A program made the translations under genes and the position numbers. The notes under the pieces were generated by a model, which was not told the DNA's origin, did not search any database, and saw nothing but the letters and a program-made list of their open reading frames with translations. A stretch of 64,000 nucleotides of DNA from Margaritispora aquatica (taxonomy: Eukaryota; Ascomycota; Leotiomycetes; Helotiales; Discinellaceae), in NCBI GenBank assembly GCA_007644065.1, contig VJWN01000001.1:1316340-1380339 (forward strand). The letters are read 5' to 3'. Positions within the stretch are counted from its first letter, which is position 1. Each line of letters starts with the position of its first letter. This document shows, piece after piece, positions 23,517-36,235 of this stretch.

Positions 23517-25551
23517 ATGGCAGAAGAAGCTAGAAAGCAGATCAGTCAGGGTGCTTTGAAGTGTGTATTTGAGTCTGCTCGTTCTCCTTGACAAATCACT
23601 TACTGTTGATAGTGCTATTTTCAATGATCCGGGCAGCTTGGAGAGAGATTTCCCAGTTCCAGTCTGCCAATGTGTGCAGATCAAAACCCTTGGAGCTACG
23701 GGCGAAGGTGCTCCAGAGAGATACAGACTTGTCCTGAGTGATGTCAATAATTTCGTACAGAGCATGCTTGCCACTCGTATGTGTTTCGTCGTTTTTGTCG
23801 TTCATTGCTAATTTCCCTCAGAGGCAAATCATGTCGTTCACGAAGGGAAGTTGAAGAAGGGCTCAATAGTTCGCCTCAAGCAATATCAGGCAAATGCAGT
23901 CAAAGGCAAAAGGTTCGTACGGTGCAGATAAGAAGCGACCGGAGGGCTAATGGTACAGAATCTTGATCATCTTAGATTTAGAGGTTATTGAGAGCCTAGG
24001 AGAGCAAGAGAAGATTGGCGAGCCAGTTGCCCTCACAGTAAAGGAGGAGGAAGATGTAAAGCCTGCGAACACCACAATCGGGGGAGGAGGATTTTATGGT
24101 AATAAACCAGCGGCAGTTGTGAAGACAGAAGAGAAGCCTCTTCCCACAAGGTCAGCAGGACCTTCTAGCTCTTCATCTCACGCAAACATCTATCCGATCG
24201 AAGGTCTTTCGCCGTACGCACACAAGTGGACTATCAAGGCACGCGTTACCCATAAATCAGACATCAGAACATGGCACAAGACAAATAGTGAAGGCAAGCT
24301 CTTCAGTGTCAACCTGCTAGATGAGAGTGGTGAAATCAAAGCTACAGGATTCAACGACCAGTGTGATGCTTATTACGAGTTGTTGCAGGAAGGCTCGGTC
24401 TATTACATCACCAGTCCATGTCGGGTCCAGCTGGCCAAGAAACAATTTTCGAACTTGACCAACGACTACGAGCTCACATTCGAACGAGACACCGTTATTG
24501 AGAAAGCAGAAGACCAAGGCGACGCTCCTCAAATCAAGTACAATTTCACCACTATCGGAGCTCTCCAGGAAATCGAGAAGGACACCACAATTGATGTTAT
24601 TGGTGTTCTGAAAGAGGTTGGAGATGTTGACCAGATCATCTCGAAAACTACACAGAAGCCCTTCGACAAGCGTGAACTTATATTGGTTGATGACAGCGGA
24701 TACTCAGTCAGGCTGACACTATGGGGCAAAACAGCCACCAGTTTCGAAGGCAACCCCGAATCCATTATCTCAGTCAAGGGCGCCAAAGTAGGAGACTTCG
24801 GAGGTCGCAGCTTAAGTTTACTTTCCTCTGGTTCTGTCTCAATTGATCCCGATATTACGGAAGCCCACAAGCTAAAGGGATGGTATGACTCCGAAGGCCG
24901 TCGAGAGAACTTCGCTTCACATTCCAACATGGCTGGAGCTGGAGCTGCAGGTGGTCGTCAAGATCCACTCAAGACCATCGCTCAAGTGCGAGAAGAGAAT
25001 CTTGGAATGTCTGAGAACAGCGACTATTTCTCAACCAAAGGTACAATCATCTTCATCAAGCAGGACAACTTCGCCTACCCTGCCTGTCTCAAGGACGGCT
25101 GCAACAAGAAAGTCACAGACATGGGCGACGGCACCTGGCGCTGCGAGAAATGCGACATCAACCACCCCAAGCCCGAGTATCGCTACATCATGTCCCTGAA
25201 CGTCAACGATCACACCGGCCAGCTTTGGTTGAGCTGCTTCGACGATGTAGGACGCATGGTCATGGGTATGAGCGGCGATGAGCTCACCGAGCTGAAGGAG
25301 AACGATACCGCAGCACTTGAGAGAGTCTTTGAGGATGCGAACTGCAAGACGTTCACATTCAAATGCAGGGCTAAGATGGATAGCTACCAGGATCAGCAGA
25401 GGTATGTGTTCTTGATCTTTGTGAAACTTAAGAGGCAGGTACTGACATTGCCTACAGAGTACGATACCAGGTCATAGCAGCCACGCCGGTGAACTTCTCA
25501 CAAGAGGCCAATAAACTTGCCAAACTCATTGCCACCTATAACATCGATTGA
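23517..25551 (+). CDS. RFA1: replication protein A large subunit (RPA1/Rfa1)
   Basis: Five exons (23517-23560, 23613-23776, 23822-23912, 23959-25401, 25458-25551) join in phase to 611 residues, the usual length of RPA70. Domains in order: the N-terminal DBD-F OB fold (QCVQIKTLG, YRLVLSDVNNFVQSMLAT, KKGSIVRLKQYQ); a linker with KPLPTRSAG; DBD-A (IEGLSPYAHKWTIKARVTHK, SGEIKATGFNDQCDAYYELL); DBD-B (VDVIGVLKEV-like text, FDKRELILVDDSGYSVRLTL); DBD-C with a four-Cys zinc ribbon (CLKDGCNKK...RCEKCD); and the C terminus ending LAKLIATYNID. The subunit binds single-stranded DNA as part of the RPA trimer in replication and repair. Introns are 45-56 bp and lie near the two ends. Confidence 0.97.
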
Positions 25552-26166
25552 GCGGGCTTGAGTTGAGGGTGTCTCTTGTCTGTCTGGTTAAGTCGTTTAT
25601 GCTAGTTGCATTTACAACGGAGTCTTATTAGGAATCAGTATTAGGTTGTGTTATTCTACGATGTAGATAATGATGATATTCCTCAATCATGATATGAATA
25701 TGAAAGGAATGAGATGAAGGAGTCACTTTCTATCATGGATTAGCATGAAGAGATGAAAATCTCGCATGGTACATGTTGATCTATCGTGCTTCGTGAATTT
25801 TGGTCATTTCTCATCTGTCATGGCTATGCTGCTAAAAAAAAATCATAAACGCTGTATGCGCATGGACTGTCTCTACCAAAACCCATCTCCCATCAACGCC
25901 GGCGCGCCACGATGCAGCCATTTCCATGCAATACGCCATATTCCCCCACGAACGACCCAACCGATCCACTATGCTGATCGAACAGTAAGTATCGGGAATC
26001 AGATCTCATCGTTCTTCCACAATGTTGAACGCCTTGAAACTCTGGGAGATTGCACTGGTAGTGTGGTGATCACTATTGCTTTTCGATGCTTTCCTTTATC
26101 GTTAGAGACCAGTAGTGACAAGAATATGTCACTATGTATTATATCTCTAATTAGGGGCGGATGCCC
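25552..26166. other. convergent intergenic region
   Basis: About 0.6 kb between the tail-to-tail ends of RPA1 and CSN3; presumably two 3' UTRs. No further gene seen. Confidence 0.6.
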
Positions 26167-27730
26167 TCAATAAAGACCCATAATATCCTCGTCCTCAATA
26201 TCCTGGAAATCATGGGCATGCGCATCGTTAGCCCCTGCTTTTCTTTGCTTCTGCGTGGCCTTGATGTAGTCCTTGTCGTGTGTGAGCAGTCGATCCGTAT
26301 TCTTGATCTCGCTTGTTAGCGCCTTGATTCGGTTCGTCGCAGCTGCTAGTTCCACTTTAACCTCCAACTCAGATGCTATCTTTCCCCCAGGCAAGAATGA
26401 GAGGATAAGCGGTCCACTCGGTGATTGCTCTAGGGTAGCATGCAACTCTCCTCGTCGGATCATATCACGGATGAGTGCCTCCCCAGCTGCCACAGATGTC
26501 AATTTGGACCCAGTTTCAGCACTGGTAGTCTCCTTTATGACTTCCTGTATTGATACCTTCGTGTAGACGTTGGCGAGATTCCGAATTTGATTCCTCTGGT
26601 AGGCCGAAAGGACTTCCAGTACCAAACCAGTGTTACATTCTGGGCCCCAGAAGTGTGGATTGCCCGCTTCAGCCTCGGCCTTGAGCCTCGAAGCTGTTCC
26701 GTTCTCAAATATCTGGGCAAGAGTTTCGTGTGGCTTTCCTAAGGTGTGGTACACCTTGGCGGGAGCGCTGCTGGTAGACCTTGGTAAAGGCAGTAGTTTT
26801 CCTGCAACCAAGATGCCTACCAATACCCATTTCTTGTATGACTCAGTCATGATCTTGCTGACACCATCTTTGGCAGGGAAAGTCACTGCGTTTTCCAGGC
26901 ACTGTAAAGCAGCTTCCCATTGCTTCGCTCCAATAAAGACTAAGCCGCTGTAGTAAAAATACTCGAGTAGATCCTGATATTTGAGCTTGGGGGAGAATTT
27001 GGTTTCTAGTGCCATATATGCAGATGGGCTTAAACTCATGTCGCAGAGAAATTTAGCTTTCGGTTGATCCTTTGTTCCTGGAAAGTACAGAACATCTTTT
27101 TCGATCAAAGGTATAACATATTGGAAAGCTCGATACTCTAGTGCCAGCTTGACCAGAGACAAATGCGTTTGTGTGAACATGCTACCAGCTGGGTTGACTC
27201 TGAGCAGAGCCTGCGCGATACCAGGCACTGCTGACCATGGCTGACAGATAATTAGTTATGATTTTGCACGAGATAGCTGCTTTACATACTTCATTCTTCG
27301 CGACGGCCAATGCATGAAAGCCCTCAAGTATAGAAGTAAATTCACCCCCAAGATACCTGATCTGCCTTGCATCAAATGTCAACAAGAATATTTCTGTTTT
27401 GTCAAATAGATTCTTGATAACCTCCGACTTTTTGTTCTTCTTTACCCCTGCCATGTTTGCAAGCAATAGAAAGGCGTATGGAACGGTGTTTAAAGCCGGA
27501 TTAATGACCTGCAGATTCAATCAGCCACGTTCTCCTCCTGGGAAGTTTTGAGTATATACCTCTAAAGCATGCTCGCCCCCAGAGGTCGGCTGCAATAGCT
27601 TCGAATCTGACATCTTCTTGATGACATCGATTTGATCTCTGATGCCTGCATCGTACTTTTCATCGGAGAGGGGGTAGGCTGGCGGAGGATGCGGTGGGAA
27701 AGACAAAAACTTTGGGAGTAGTTCATCCAT
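26167..27730 (-). CDS. csn3: COP9 signalosome subunit 3 (Csn3)
   Basis: Exons 27730-27560, 27508-27290 and 27240-26167 join in phase to 487 residues. The start ATG gives MDELLPKFLSFPPHPPPAYP. The body is an all-helical repeat region (TSILEGFHALAVAKNE, LEYFYYSGLVFIGAKQWEAA) followed by a PCI-type segment (QEVIKETTSAETGSKLTSVA, LIRDMIRRGELHATLEQS, LILSFLPG). It ends in a charged tail FQDIEDEDIMGLY. The motif PHETLAQIFENGTASRLKAE with YQRNQIRNLANVYTKVSIQE is typical of fungal CSN3. The COP9 signalosome removes NEDD8 from cullins and in filamentous fungi controls development and light response. It shares a 441-bp divergent promoter with PRO2. Confidence 0.9.
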
Positions 27731-28171
27731 CTTGAGGATTGGCAATAATTCGTGAGGCTTAAAGTGTTTTCGAAGCTATCGAGATGGAGCTCGGAAGCTT
27801 TGGTGTCGAGCTCCCTTAAAGACTTGCGTTCGTGTAGTTCACCCTTAGACACTCGCAGAGCTGGCGTGACTACAACACAATATCGAGCTTGAAACAGCAG
27901 ATACGAAAGAGAATTGTGCAGATTGAAGCAGTAAATTGTCGTTGCTGGTCGAGCAGGCAGGTGGGGGTTGACGAGGCTGCCTAAGGAAGTCAATCATTCA
28001 TTCACTCGGCTGGCAGGCTGGAATTTCCCCAGATTTGGACTTTTGGGGTGTGTTTTATTAAATTCACCCCTCTCTCACTAATCCTACTCCACCTCAAAAT
28101 TTCCTTGAGCTTGACTCACTTATGATATCTCGCTACCCTTATAACTGCTATTCCAATAACCCATTCACAAT
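27731..28171. promoter_or_regulatory. divergent promoter CSN3 / PRO2
   Basis: 441 bp between two outward-pointing start codons, so it must contain both promoters. No unambiguous core elements seen. Confidence 0.6.
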
Positions 28172-29659
28172 ATGTCGGTCACCAATGCCTCTCCAGTCGA
28201 TTGTGCAAAGGAAGCCAAGGCAGCCTCTCACATTCTCGCAACCCTCCCGACATCGGCGAGAAACGATGCTCTCACAGCTATTCATGCGGCGCTTACAGCA
28301 TCAAAGGATGAGATATTAGCTGCCAATGCCAAAGACTTAGACTTGGCTAAGAAGGCTGCCGAAGATGGAACTCTGAGTTTAAGTCTGGTCTCACGGCTGG
28401 ACTTGGGGAAGAAAGGCAAATGGGAAGATATGTTGAAGGGTATTCTGGATGTACGAGACCTTGAAGATCCAGGTGAGTTTGCTAGTGAATATAAGGAGAG
28501 TTCGCATTACTAACTAGATACACAGTTGGCAAAGTAACACTACGCACAAAATTAGATGATGGTCTCACCCTTGAGCGAGTCTCATGTCCCATCGGTGTTC
28601 TGCTCATTATCTTTGAAGCCCGTCCAGAAGTCATAGCCAATATCGCTTCATTAGCTATCAAGTCTGGCAATGCTGCTATACTGAAGGGTAAGAGAACACC
28701 CTCCCAAACCTAAGCTTCGCAATATCCAACTCTCAAGGTCTCTTTAATGAAACTCCGCTAATATCCTCACAGGCGGCAAAGAATCCACAGCCTCCTTCAT
28801 AGCAATCTCACACTGCATCTCCACAGCCCTCAGCAGCACCCTCGTCCCCAACGCCTCCATCCAACTCGTCACCACCCGCGACGTAATCCCTGCCCTCCTC
28901 GCCCTCGACAAGGACATCGACCTCGTCATCCCGCGCGGCTCCAACGAGCTCGTCCGCTCCATCAAATCGTCCACCAAAATCCCCGTGATGGGCCACGCCG
29001 ACGGCCTCTGCGCCATCTACCTCGAGCACAGCGCCGACCAGGCCATGGCAATAAAGTGCATCGTCGACTCCAAGACCTCGTACCCGGCCGCATGCAACAG
29101 CGCCGAAACGCTGCTCGTCGAGGAAGCCGCGTTGAGCACCCTGCTTCCAGGCATCGCTGCTGCGTTGCTGGAGAAGGGAGTCTCGCTTCGCTGCGACGCT
29201 GCGAGCAAAGCAGCGCTCACGTCCTCACTACCAGCACACAATGCCGCGATCTTGCAAGATGCCGAACCAATCGACTTCGACACAGAGCACCTCTCTCTCG
29301 TCCTAGCCGTTAAGACGGTCACCTCCATGACTGAAGCAGTAACACACATCAACACGCACGGATCGCACCACACAGATGTGATTCTCACCTCTTCGCCCTC
29401 CCTCGCAGAGACATTCATGGCATCGGTCGACTCAGCCGGCGTCTTTTGGAACACGTCATCCCGGATGGCTGATGGCATGAGATTTGGGTTCGGTACCGAG
29501 GTTGGTATTAGTACCAATAAGATCCATGCTAGAGGTCCCGTTGGATTGGAGGGATTGATGATCTATAAGTATAAGATCAGAGGTGGAGGGCAGGTATCGT
29601 TGGAATATGGAGAGGGTGAGGGTCAGAAGCGGTTTAAGCATGAAATGTTGGACTTTTGA
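28172..29659 (+). CDS. PRO2: gamma-glutamyl phosphate reductase
   Basis: Exons 28172-28472, 28526-28687 and 28773-29659 join in phase to 449 residues, close to yeast Pro2 (456). The aldehyde-dehydrogenase fold shows [20 protein letters not shown] and [16 protein letters not shown] (cofactor-binding part), [33 protein letters not shown], and the catalytic-Cys region [14 protein letters not shown]. It ends at [18 protein letters not shown] and [18 protein letters not shown]. The enzyme reduces gamma-glutamyl phosphate to glutamate semialdehyde with NADPH, the second step of proline synthesis. The first part of exon 3 is visibly richer in C at third codon positions than the other exons. Confidence 0.96.
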
Positions 29660-30183
29660 GAGGCACAAGAGCCAGAAACTTGACAAAGATGTTTTGTAGG
29701 ATGGAGTGACTTTATGATATCCCATGGCAATAAAAGTTACCTTGAAGTGTCTGCATTTGCGTTGCTTGATATCATGTCACAGTTCAAATTCGACTCGAAA
29801 ATTGTGGTGATTTTGCGATTGGCAGGCAGCATAATCGAAAACAAACCCCATCTCCAAAACGCATTTCACACTTCAAATTACACTCTACTCAGCTCAACAT
29901 AATTTTCGATATGTGAATCATGCGAAAACGCACATCGTCTATTTTTTTGCTCCTGGGTTGATCAGGAGCGGGATATCTCTATAAAGACCTTTTGACTTTT
30001 TGCCAAGTATCTGTAAAACGCCACTGTTGAAAGATGCATAAAACCGGCACGTTGAATGTGCTTCCCTCCCCCTTATCGCCAAATGCTGTTGAATAATTTT
30101 GAAATCATGAAAATCGCGATTCGATCCAATCCGAAAGGCATCATTATATGTTTAGACAAGGAAGAAAAGTCGTTGATATATAT
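29660..30183. other. convergent intergenic region
   Basis: About 0.5 kb between the ends of PRO2 and C1-THF synthase; two 3' UTRs expected, nothing else seen. Confidence 0.6.
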
Positions 30184-33100
30184 CTAGAAAAGACCATCGA
30201 TGTCTCCAGTCTCGGTGTCGACATCTACGTTCAGGTATCCCGGAGCTGTGGGCAAACCTGGAATGGTTTGGATATCGGCAGCTAGTGCGTACCTGATATG
30301 ATCAGTGACGAACAATAATTTGAATGGTGGGATAAACTTACAAGTAACCGGCACCAGCAGCCATTCGGACATCTCTGATTGGGACAGTGAATCCTGTCGG
30401 AGCGCCCTTGAGATCTGGATCATGCGACAAAGAATATTGGGTCTTTGCAATACAGATAGGGAGATTTCCAAAGCCTTGTTTGGTATATGTATCAACCTTC
30501 TTCTGTGCAATCTCGCTGAACTCGACCTTATCGGCGCCGTACATCTGCTTGCAAATAGCCTCAACACGGCTTTGGACATCTCCGTCCAGAGTATACAGAA
30601 GCTTAAAGTTTTTCTCCTTCTCGCTTGCAGCAATGATACCCTTCGAGAGATCAATGGCACCTTTACCACCCTCAGCCCAGTGGTTGGCAGGAATTGCGTC
30701 CTCGGCACCAGCAGAGATAGCTTCTTCTCGGATGACCTCAATCTCAGCATCAGTATCGGTCTCGAACTTGTTGATGGCGACGACAACTGGCACACCGAAT
30801 GACTTGGCATTTGAAATGTGCTTCTTGAGATTCACACATCCTTTGCGGAGAATCTCAATATTCTCCTCGCGGTATACTTTGTCGAGTTGTCCTCCTGGTG
30901 TGATTGGTGGACCACCACCATGGACCTTTAGAGCGCGAACCGTAGCCACGACAACAACACAGTCGGGAACAAGACCAGAAGAGCGGCACTTAATGTTGAA
31001 GAATCGCTCGCCACCCATGGTAAAATCGAATCCAGCTTCAGTAATCACAAAGCCAGCCTTGGCATTGTGGTCTTCATCAGCCTCGGTACCAGCAAGCTTG
31101 AGAGCAAGCTTATCAGCGAGAACCGAACTGGCTCCAATACTAATGTTTGCGAAAGGACCAGCGTGCACAAACACAGGCGTTCCCTCCAAGGTCTGCATGA
31201 GATTAGGCTTGATTGCATCCTTCATAAGGGCAGTAAGAGCACCACCAGCGCCGAGATCGTCACAAGTTACTGGATCTCCAGCCCTGGAAGAACCAATAAC
31301 CATACGTCCAAGACGCTCCCTCATGTCATTAAGATCACTGCTAAGAGCCAAAATAGCCATACACTCACTTGCGACAGAGATATCAAAGCCAGTTTCGCGG
31401 GTTTGTCCTTTCTCTGTGCCAGCAGTACCAACAGTGATTCCTCTCAAGTGACGATCGTTAACGTCAAGCACACGTCTCCATGTAATGGTGGCTGGGTCAA
31501 TATCAAGTCTTGCGAAACGGCTGATCTCCTCTTCAGTAAGTTCGTTCGGATCCGTTTTGGTGATGCCAAGCTTCTTCAAGCGACGGAACATAATGGGTTG
31601 GAACTCACGCTTGCCCTTCTTTGCAGGCACAAGACGCTTGTAAAGCGGTCCATCTTTCTGTGTATTTTCGTGAAACATTCTTGTCTCAATGGCAGCAGCC
31701 AAGAGATTGTTTGCAGCTGTAATAGCATGAATATCACCAGTCAAATGCAGATTGAACTCATCCATAGGAATGACCTGACTGTAGCCACCACCTGCTGCAC
31801 CGCCCTTGATACCAAAGGTAGGTCCTTGACTTGGTTGACGAACGTTGGCAAAAGCGATACGACCGAGATGGCCAGCAATAGCCTGAGCAATACCCATAGT
31901 TGTAGTAGACTTTCCTTCACCAAGAGGTGTAGGTGTGATACCTGTAACCACAACGTAACGGCCATTGCGGCGATGCTCGAGGCGCTTAAGAAGACTCAGG
32001 TCGACCTTTGCCTTGTATGCACCATATGGCTCAAGCTCGTGACCAGCAATACCAATCTCCTTGGCAACGCGAGTGATCTGCTTGGGAGTCTGGGCTCTGG
32101 AGATGGCAATATCTGAAGGCACCGGCTGCTTCAACTTGAGAGGCAGTGGGAGAATAGTCCTCGCCTTCTGGCGCTCGAAATACTGTGTAGCAGAGTCCAC
32201 CACATTTTGAAGCAACATAGCAACAGTCATTGGTCCCACTCCACCTGGAACTGGAGTGATCTGAGAAGCAACTTCCGAGGCAGAAGCAAAGTCGACATCA
32301 CCAACAAGTCTCTGACCAGACTTCTTTGTCTCATCGGGCACGAAGTTGGTGCCGACATCAATAACAACAACACCGGGCTTTAACCACTCGCCCTTTACGA
32401 AATTTGCTTGGCCGATTGCGGCAACCAATACATCTGCTCGTTTGATGTGATCCTCGAGGTCCTGTGTTTTCGAGTGACATACAGTGACGGTAGCATCGGC
32501 ATTCTTGAGAAGATAGCTGACTGGGCTGCCCACAATATCGCTGCGACCGAGGACTACAGCATTCTTGCCCTTCAAATCCACTCCACTCTCGGCGAGTAGA
32601 ACCATGACTCCTTTTGGTGTACATGGTGTGAAGAATGGGTGTCCTCCACGCTTGGCAAGCTCGCCGATGTTTGTAGCTCCAAAGCCATCAACATCTTTTT
32701 CATCTGCCACGGCCGAAGTCACTGCATATTCCGAGATGTGTTTTGGCACAGGCAATTGCACCAGGATTCCGTGAACGCTGGGGTCGTAGTTTAGGCGGGT
32801 AATCTCTTCGACAAGCTCGGCCTCCGAGACGTCTTCGGGATAATGGAGAAGTTGACATTCAATGCCTGCCTGTTGGAATTGTTAGAGAGCAGATTCTGAA
32901 GGAGTGACCGAAACAAACCTCTTCAGCAGCCTTTAATTTCATTTTAACATAGGTAGCTAAGTATTGTTAGCGGAAAAGCTAATAAGGGCAAGTATATGTT
33001 TTTAACATACTGGAATCTGACCGATCACCCACTACAAACTAGTCAGCGATTGCTCTATCAAATATAATGTGCTATGTAGAATTTACCTTGGATGATCTTG

Positions 33101-33672
33101 AGCGAGGGACGGTATCTTGGATTAATTTTCTGCGTCTTCTCAATCTCTGCATGGAGCTTGTCGCGGATACTCTTTGCAATGGCAGTGCCATCGATCTTGG
33201 TGGCCGTCATGTTTACGGTTGTACTAGAAAACAATCTGCTCTGAGGGATGTTTTGAAGTGAAGGAGAGAATTCCGAAGTGTAGGTGATAGAGGTGGGGGT
33301 AGGTCGGAGCAAATTCGAACCCCGCGATTCACGCCCAGCCACTCGTGACAAGGCTGTTGTTCGAGATGATCCAGTCGAGCTTGAGGCGTTCCGTTGGTAC
33401 GAAGGCCGAGGTGAGATTAAGCTGTGGCTGTGATTATGGCTGTGATTGGACTTTGTAGTAGTGAGTAGAGATGGTGAAGAAGAAGGAGAAGGAGAAGAAC
33501 AAGGCCGAGAAGAGAATAACCGTGACCGTGACCGTGACCGTGATCGTAATCGTGATTGTGATTGTGATAGTAGAAGTAAGCGTCCGTGAATGGAAGGTCG
33601 AGTTACATTAGGTAAATTGGGTAGATTGGGTATATTGCTGCAGCACCAGCAATGCCGAACTTGTGTCAACAT
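30184..33672 (-). CDS. ADE3/MIS1: trifunctional C1-tetrahydrofolate synthase, with optional mitochondrial presequence
   Basis: Exons 33672-33087, 33031-33011, 32956-32919, 32869-30342 and 30292-30184 join in phase to 1,093 residues. A second in-frame ATG at 33210 ([19 protein letters not shown]) would give 939 residues, the size of cytosolic Ade3. The N-terminal domain is methylene-THF dehydrogenase/cyclohydrolase ([68 protein letters not shown]). The rest is formyl-THF synthetase, with the ATP-binding [35 protein letters not shown] and [15 protein letters not shown]. The extra 154 residues are Ser/Arg-rich with no acidic residues near the start and LFSS motifs, as expected of a mitochondrial targeting peptide. 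The enzyme interconverts one-carbon folates for purine, thymidylate and formyl-Met supply. Exons 2 and 3 are only 21 and 38 bp. Confidence 0.95.
33521..33568. repeat. 6-bp repeat coding for Arg/Ser pairs in the presequence
   Basis: CGTGAC and near variants (CGTAAT, TGTGAT) repeat about eight times on the plus strand. On the coding minus strand this gives the alternating Ser/Arg run [12 protein letters not shown] inside the predicted mitochondrial presequence of C1-THF synthase. Confidence 0.8.
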
Positions 33673-34125
33673 GCCGAATTCCAGAAAAAGATCCCCAAAA
33701 AATGAAAGCCCAAAATTTACAGGACAAAAATGTTCCCCCCAAGCGACACCCGTGTAATGATGACGGGACAGTTGAGAGAGGAGGAGTCAGAGGTGACTGT
33801 TTACGACGCCAATTATATCCCAGTCTCAGCAGATGGACAGTAATCGTACAATAGGATCGTGTAATTGTGAATTGAAAAGTGATCTTAAGTAGAAGAATGA
33901 CTGTTCTTTGACTCACTTTCAATCAAAATCCGGAGTCAAAACCAGATTAGAGAATCACTTTCTGTATCCGCCTCCTTAGCGCGTGTCATTGGTTGATATC
34001 GAGCACAAAATAAAGAGGTCAACCCCCCCCAACCCCAACCCCGAACTTTTGATCCAGAGCCTCACCAGAACATCTTCTCACGTTGCGACTGACTTCATAA
34101 TACTCTTGAATTTTCAGTCGCCAAT
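33673..34125. promoter_or_regulatory. divergent promoter C1-THF synthase / eIF3i
   Basis: 453 bp between outward-pointing starts, including a C-rich tract near 34024-34044. It must serve both genes; if the short C1-THF form has its own start, part of exon 1 would also be promoter. Confidence 0.55.
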
Positions 34126-35404
34126 ATGAGACCTATTTTGTTGCAAGGACATGTGAGAATTTGCCCCTCCAACCTGATCGACCCCGCGGAGGCTAATAAA
34201 AATATCAGGAACGAGCTCTGACCCAGATCAAGTGCGCAAACCACCTCGACATCGCGGCGCATAGCATGCATACTGACCAGTCCGCAGATACAACAGAGAC
34301 GGCGATATCATCTTCTCCACCGCCAAGGATCAGCACATCTGCGCTTGGTTTTCCCATAATGGAGAGCGGTTAGGAACGTATCATGGTCACCAAGGAGCTC
34401 TCTGGACTGTCGATGTCGACCCCACCAGCACTCTGATCGCAAGTGGTGCCGCAGACAATACCGTTAAGCTTTGGGATATCAAGTCAGGAAAGTGCTTAAA
34501 GACATGGGACTTCGACACTGCTGTGAAGAGGGTTGAATTCAACGAGGATGGTTCACTGTTGTTGGCTGTCACCGAAATGCGCATGGGTTTCTTGGGCACG
34601 ATCGTTGTTTTGGCTATCGACCTGGATCCAGAGGCAGAGCAATCGAGTGAGAGAGTCTTAACCATTCAATGCGAGGAGAGCAAGGCCACAGTTGCAGGTT
34701 GGAGTTATATGTCGAAATATATCATCGCAGGTCACCAGGATGGAACAGTGTCGCAATACGACCCCAAGGTAGAATTTATGGACTAAGGTGCACAGAAGAG
34801 TAGCTAACAGAGAGCAGTCTGGAGAGCAACTTGACAATGTTCAGGTTCATGATGCCGATGGAGGACAAATTACCGATCTTCAATGGTCTCCCGACCGGAC
34901 ATACTTCATTACCGCATCAAAGGATAAGACTGCAAAGGTAAGCTATCTGTGTTTTGATATCTGGGATTTTGGACTTACACCCTCAGCTTATCAACGCGAG
35001 CGATCTTGAAGTCATGAAGACCTACGTTGCCGATACGCCTCTCAACAGTGCTTCAATCACACCCAAGAAGGACTTTGTCATTCTCGGTGGTGGTCAAGCT
35101 GCTATGGATGTTACAACTACCAGCACCCGTCAAGGAAAGTTCGAGGCCAGATTCTACCACAAGATTTTTGAGGAGGAGATTGGCAGAGTCCGTGGACACT
35201 TCGGTCCCCTGAGTAGGTCTTGCAATCAAGTGTCTCACTTCATGTACTAACTTTAGCTCAGACACTGTCGCAGTTGATCCAACTGGAAAGGGCTACGCAA
35301 GCGGAGGTGAAGACGGATATGTTCGAGTCCATCAGTTCGACAAGGGCTATTTCGACTTCACGTATGAGGTGGAGCGACAAGCTCGTGCTGCTGGAAACTT
35401 GTAA
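34126..35404 (+). CDS. TIF34: translation initiation factor eIF3 subunit i
   Basis: Six exons (34126-34152, 34209-34231, 34288-34768, 34818-34937, 34987-35212, 35262-35404) join in phase to 339 residues. It is a seven-blade WD40 propeller: [123 protein letters not shown] and [16 protein letters not shown]. The sequence agrees along its length with eIF3i/Tif34. It acts in the eIF3 complex on the 40S ribosome. The 23-bp second exon and short introns break all ORF scans, but the join is unambiguous. The C terminus ([12 protein letters not shown]) differs slightly from the usual. Confidence 0.97.
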
Positions 35405-36235
35405 AGGTCTGGGCATTGTTTTGGGGATTGCATATGCAGGCGTTCTGGAATGGGACAAAAGGCTTGTAGAGCTGCAGCGACATAGAGCATGTCTATCTTA
35501 ATGCAGATCATCCAGATGGGTTCAGATGTCGTTCAGTGGAGTGCATTGCTCTTTTCCTGGACACTACGGGATACTGAAAGAAGCGCTGAAATCTACCTAT
35601 TCTGTCGTTGACGAGTGTCACTCGTTGCTTTAGTGGACTGATTGCAATTTCACTCGGCAATCTTACGACAAAAGCGGTTTTCTAGCAATTTCTTGCCAAT
35701 CCACTGTTTTGCGGTATCAAAGTAAACCAAGTTATTTGTTGTCCATGTGTAGTTAATGTGTGGTCTAAAACCGGATAACCAGAATCATTTAACAACGAAA
35801 ACTCTCGTAATGCTGTCTATGAGAGTACACGCTCACGCTATCAACTATAAAGCATCACCAAACCTCAGCATACGGTCGGTAATGAATTTGAAATTCAGTA
35901 ATCTACTTCTGATCTGAAGTCCTATTTTCTACTGCTCAAGCAAGAGTAACTTTTACCGAGGACCCCTCCATTCCTGCTTCACCAAATTTGTCAGCTACCC
36001 CGCTGTCGTCATCCTCAACTTCGAGAGGTTTTCTTTTTTAAAAGCACAACCACCAGACATTGTCTGCAGGTACGAACTTAAATTTTGTAATTCCTGTTCG
36101 ATTGAAAGTTAAATTGTGAGTAGTGGAAGCTGTAGAACAAACACCCTCCACTAAAGCTTCTTGTCACATTTCTTTATATCCTCAGATAAACAACAGCACC
36201 TTTTTCAAACATAAACTCTTTTGGAATCAGACAAG
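35405..36235. other. intergenic, promoter of the quinone oxidoreductase
   Basis: About 0.8 kb between two plus-strand genes. An open frame from 36123 includes the true start region of the next gene and is not separate. Nothing else seen. Confidence 0.6.

Noticed and set aside
33300..33330. tRNA B-box-like GGTTCGAAT on the minus strand
   Set aside because: Lies inside the C1-THF synthase presequence, with no A box at the right distance and no cloverleaf.
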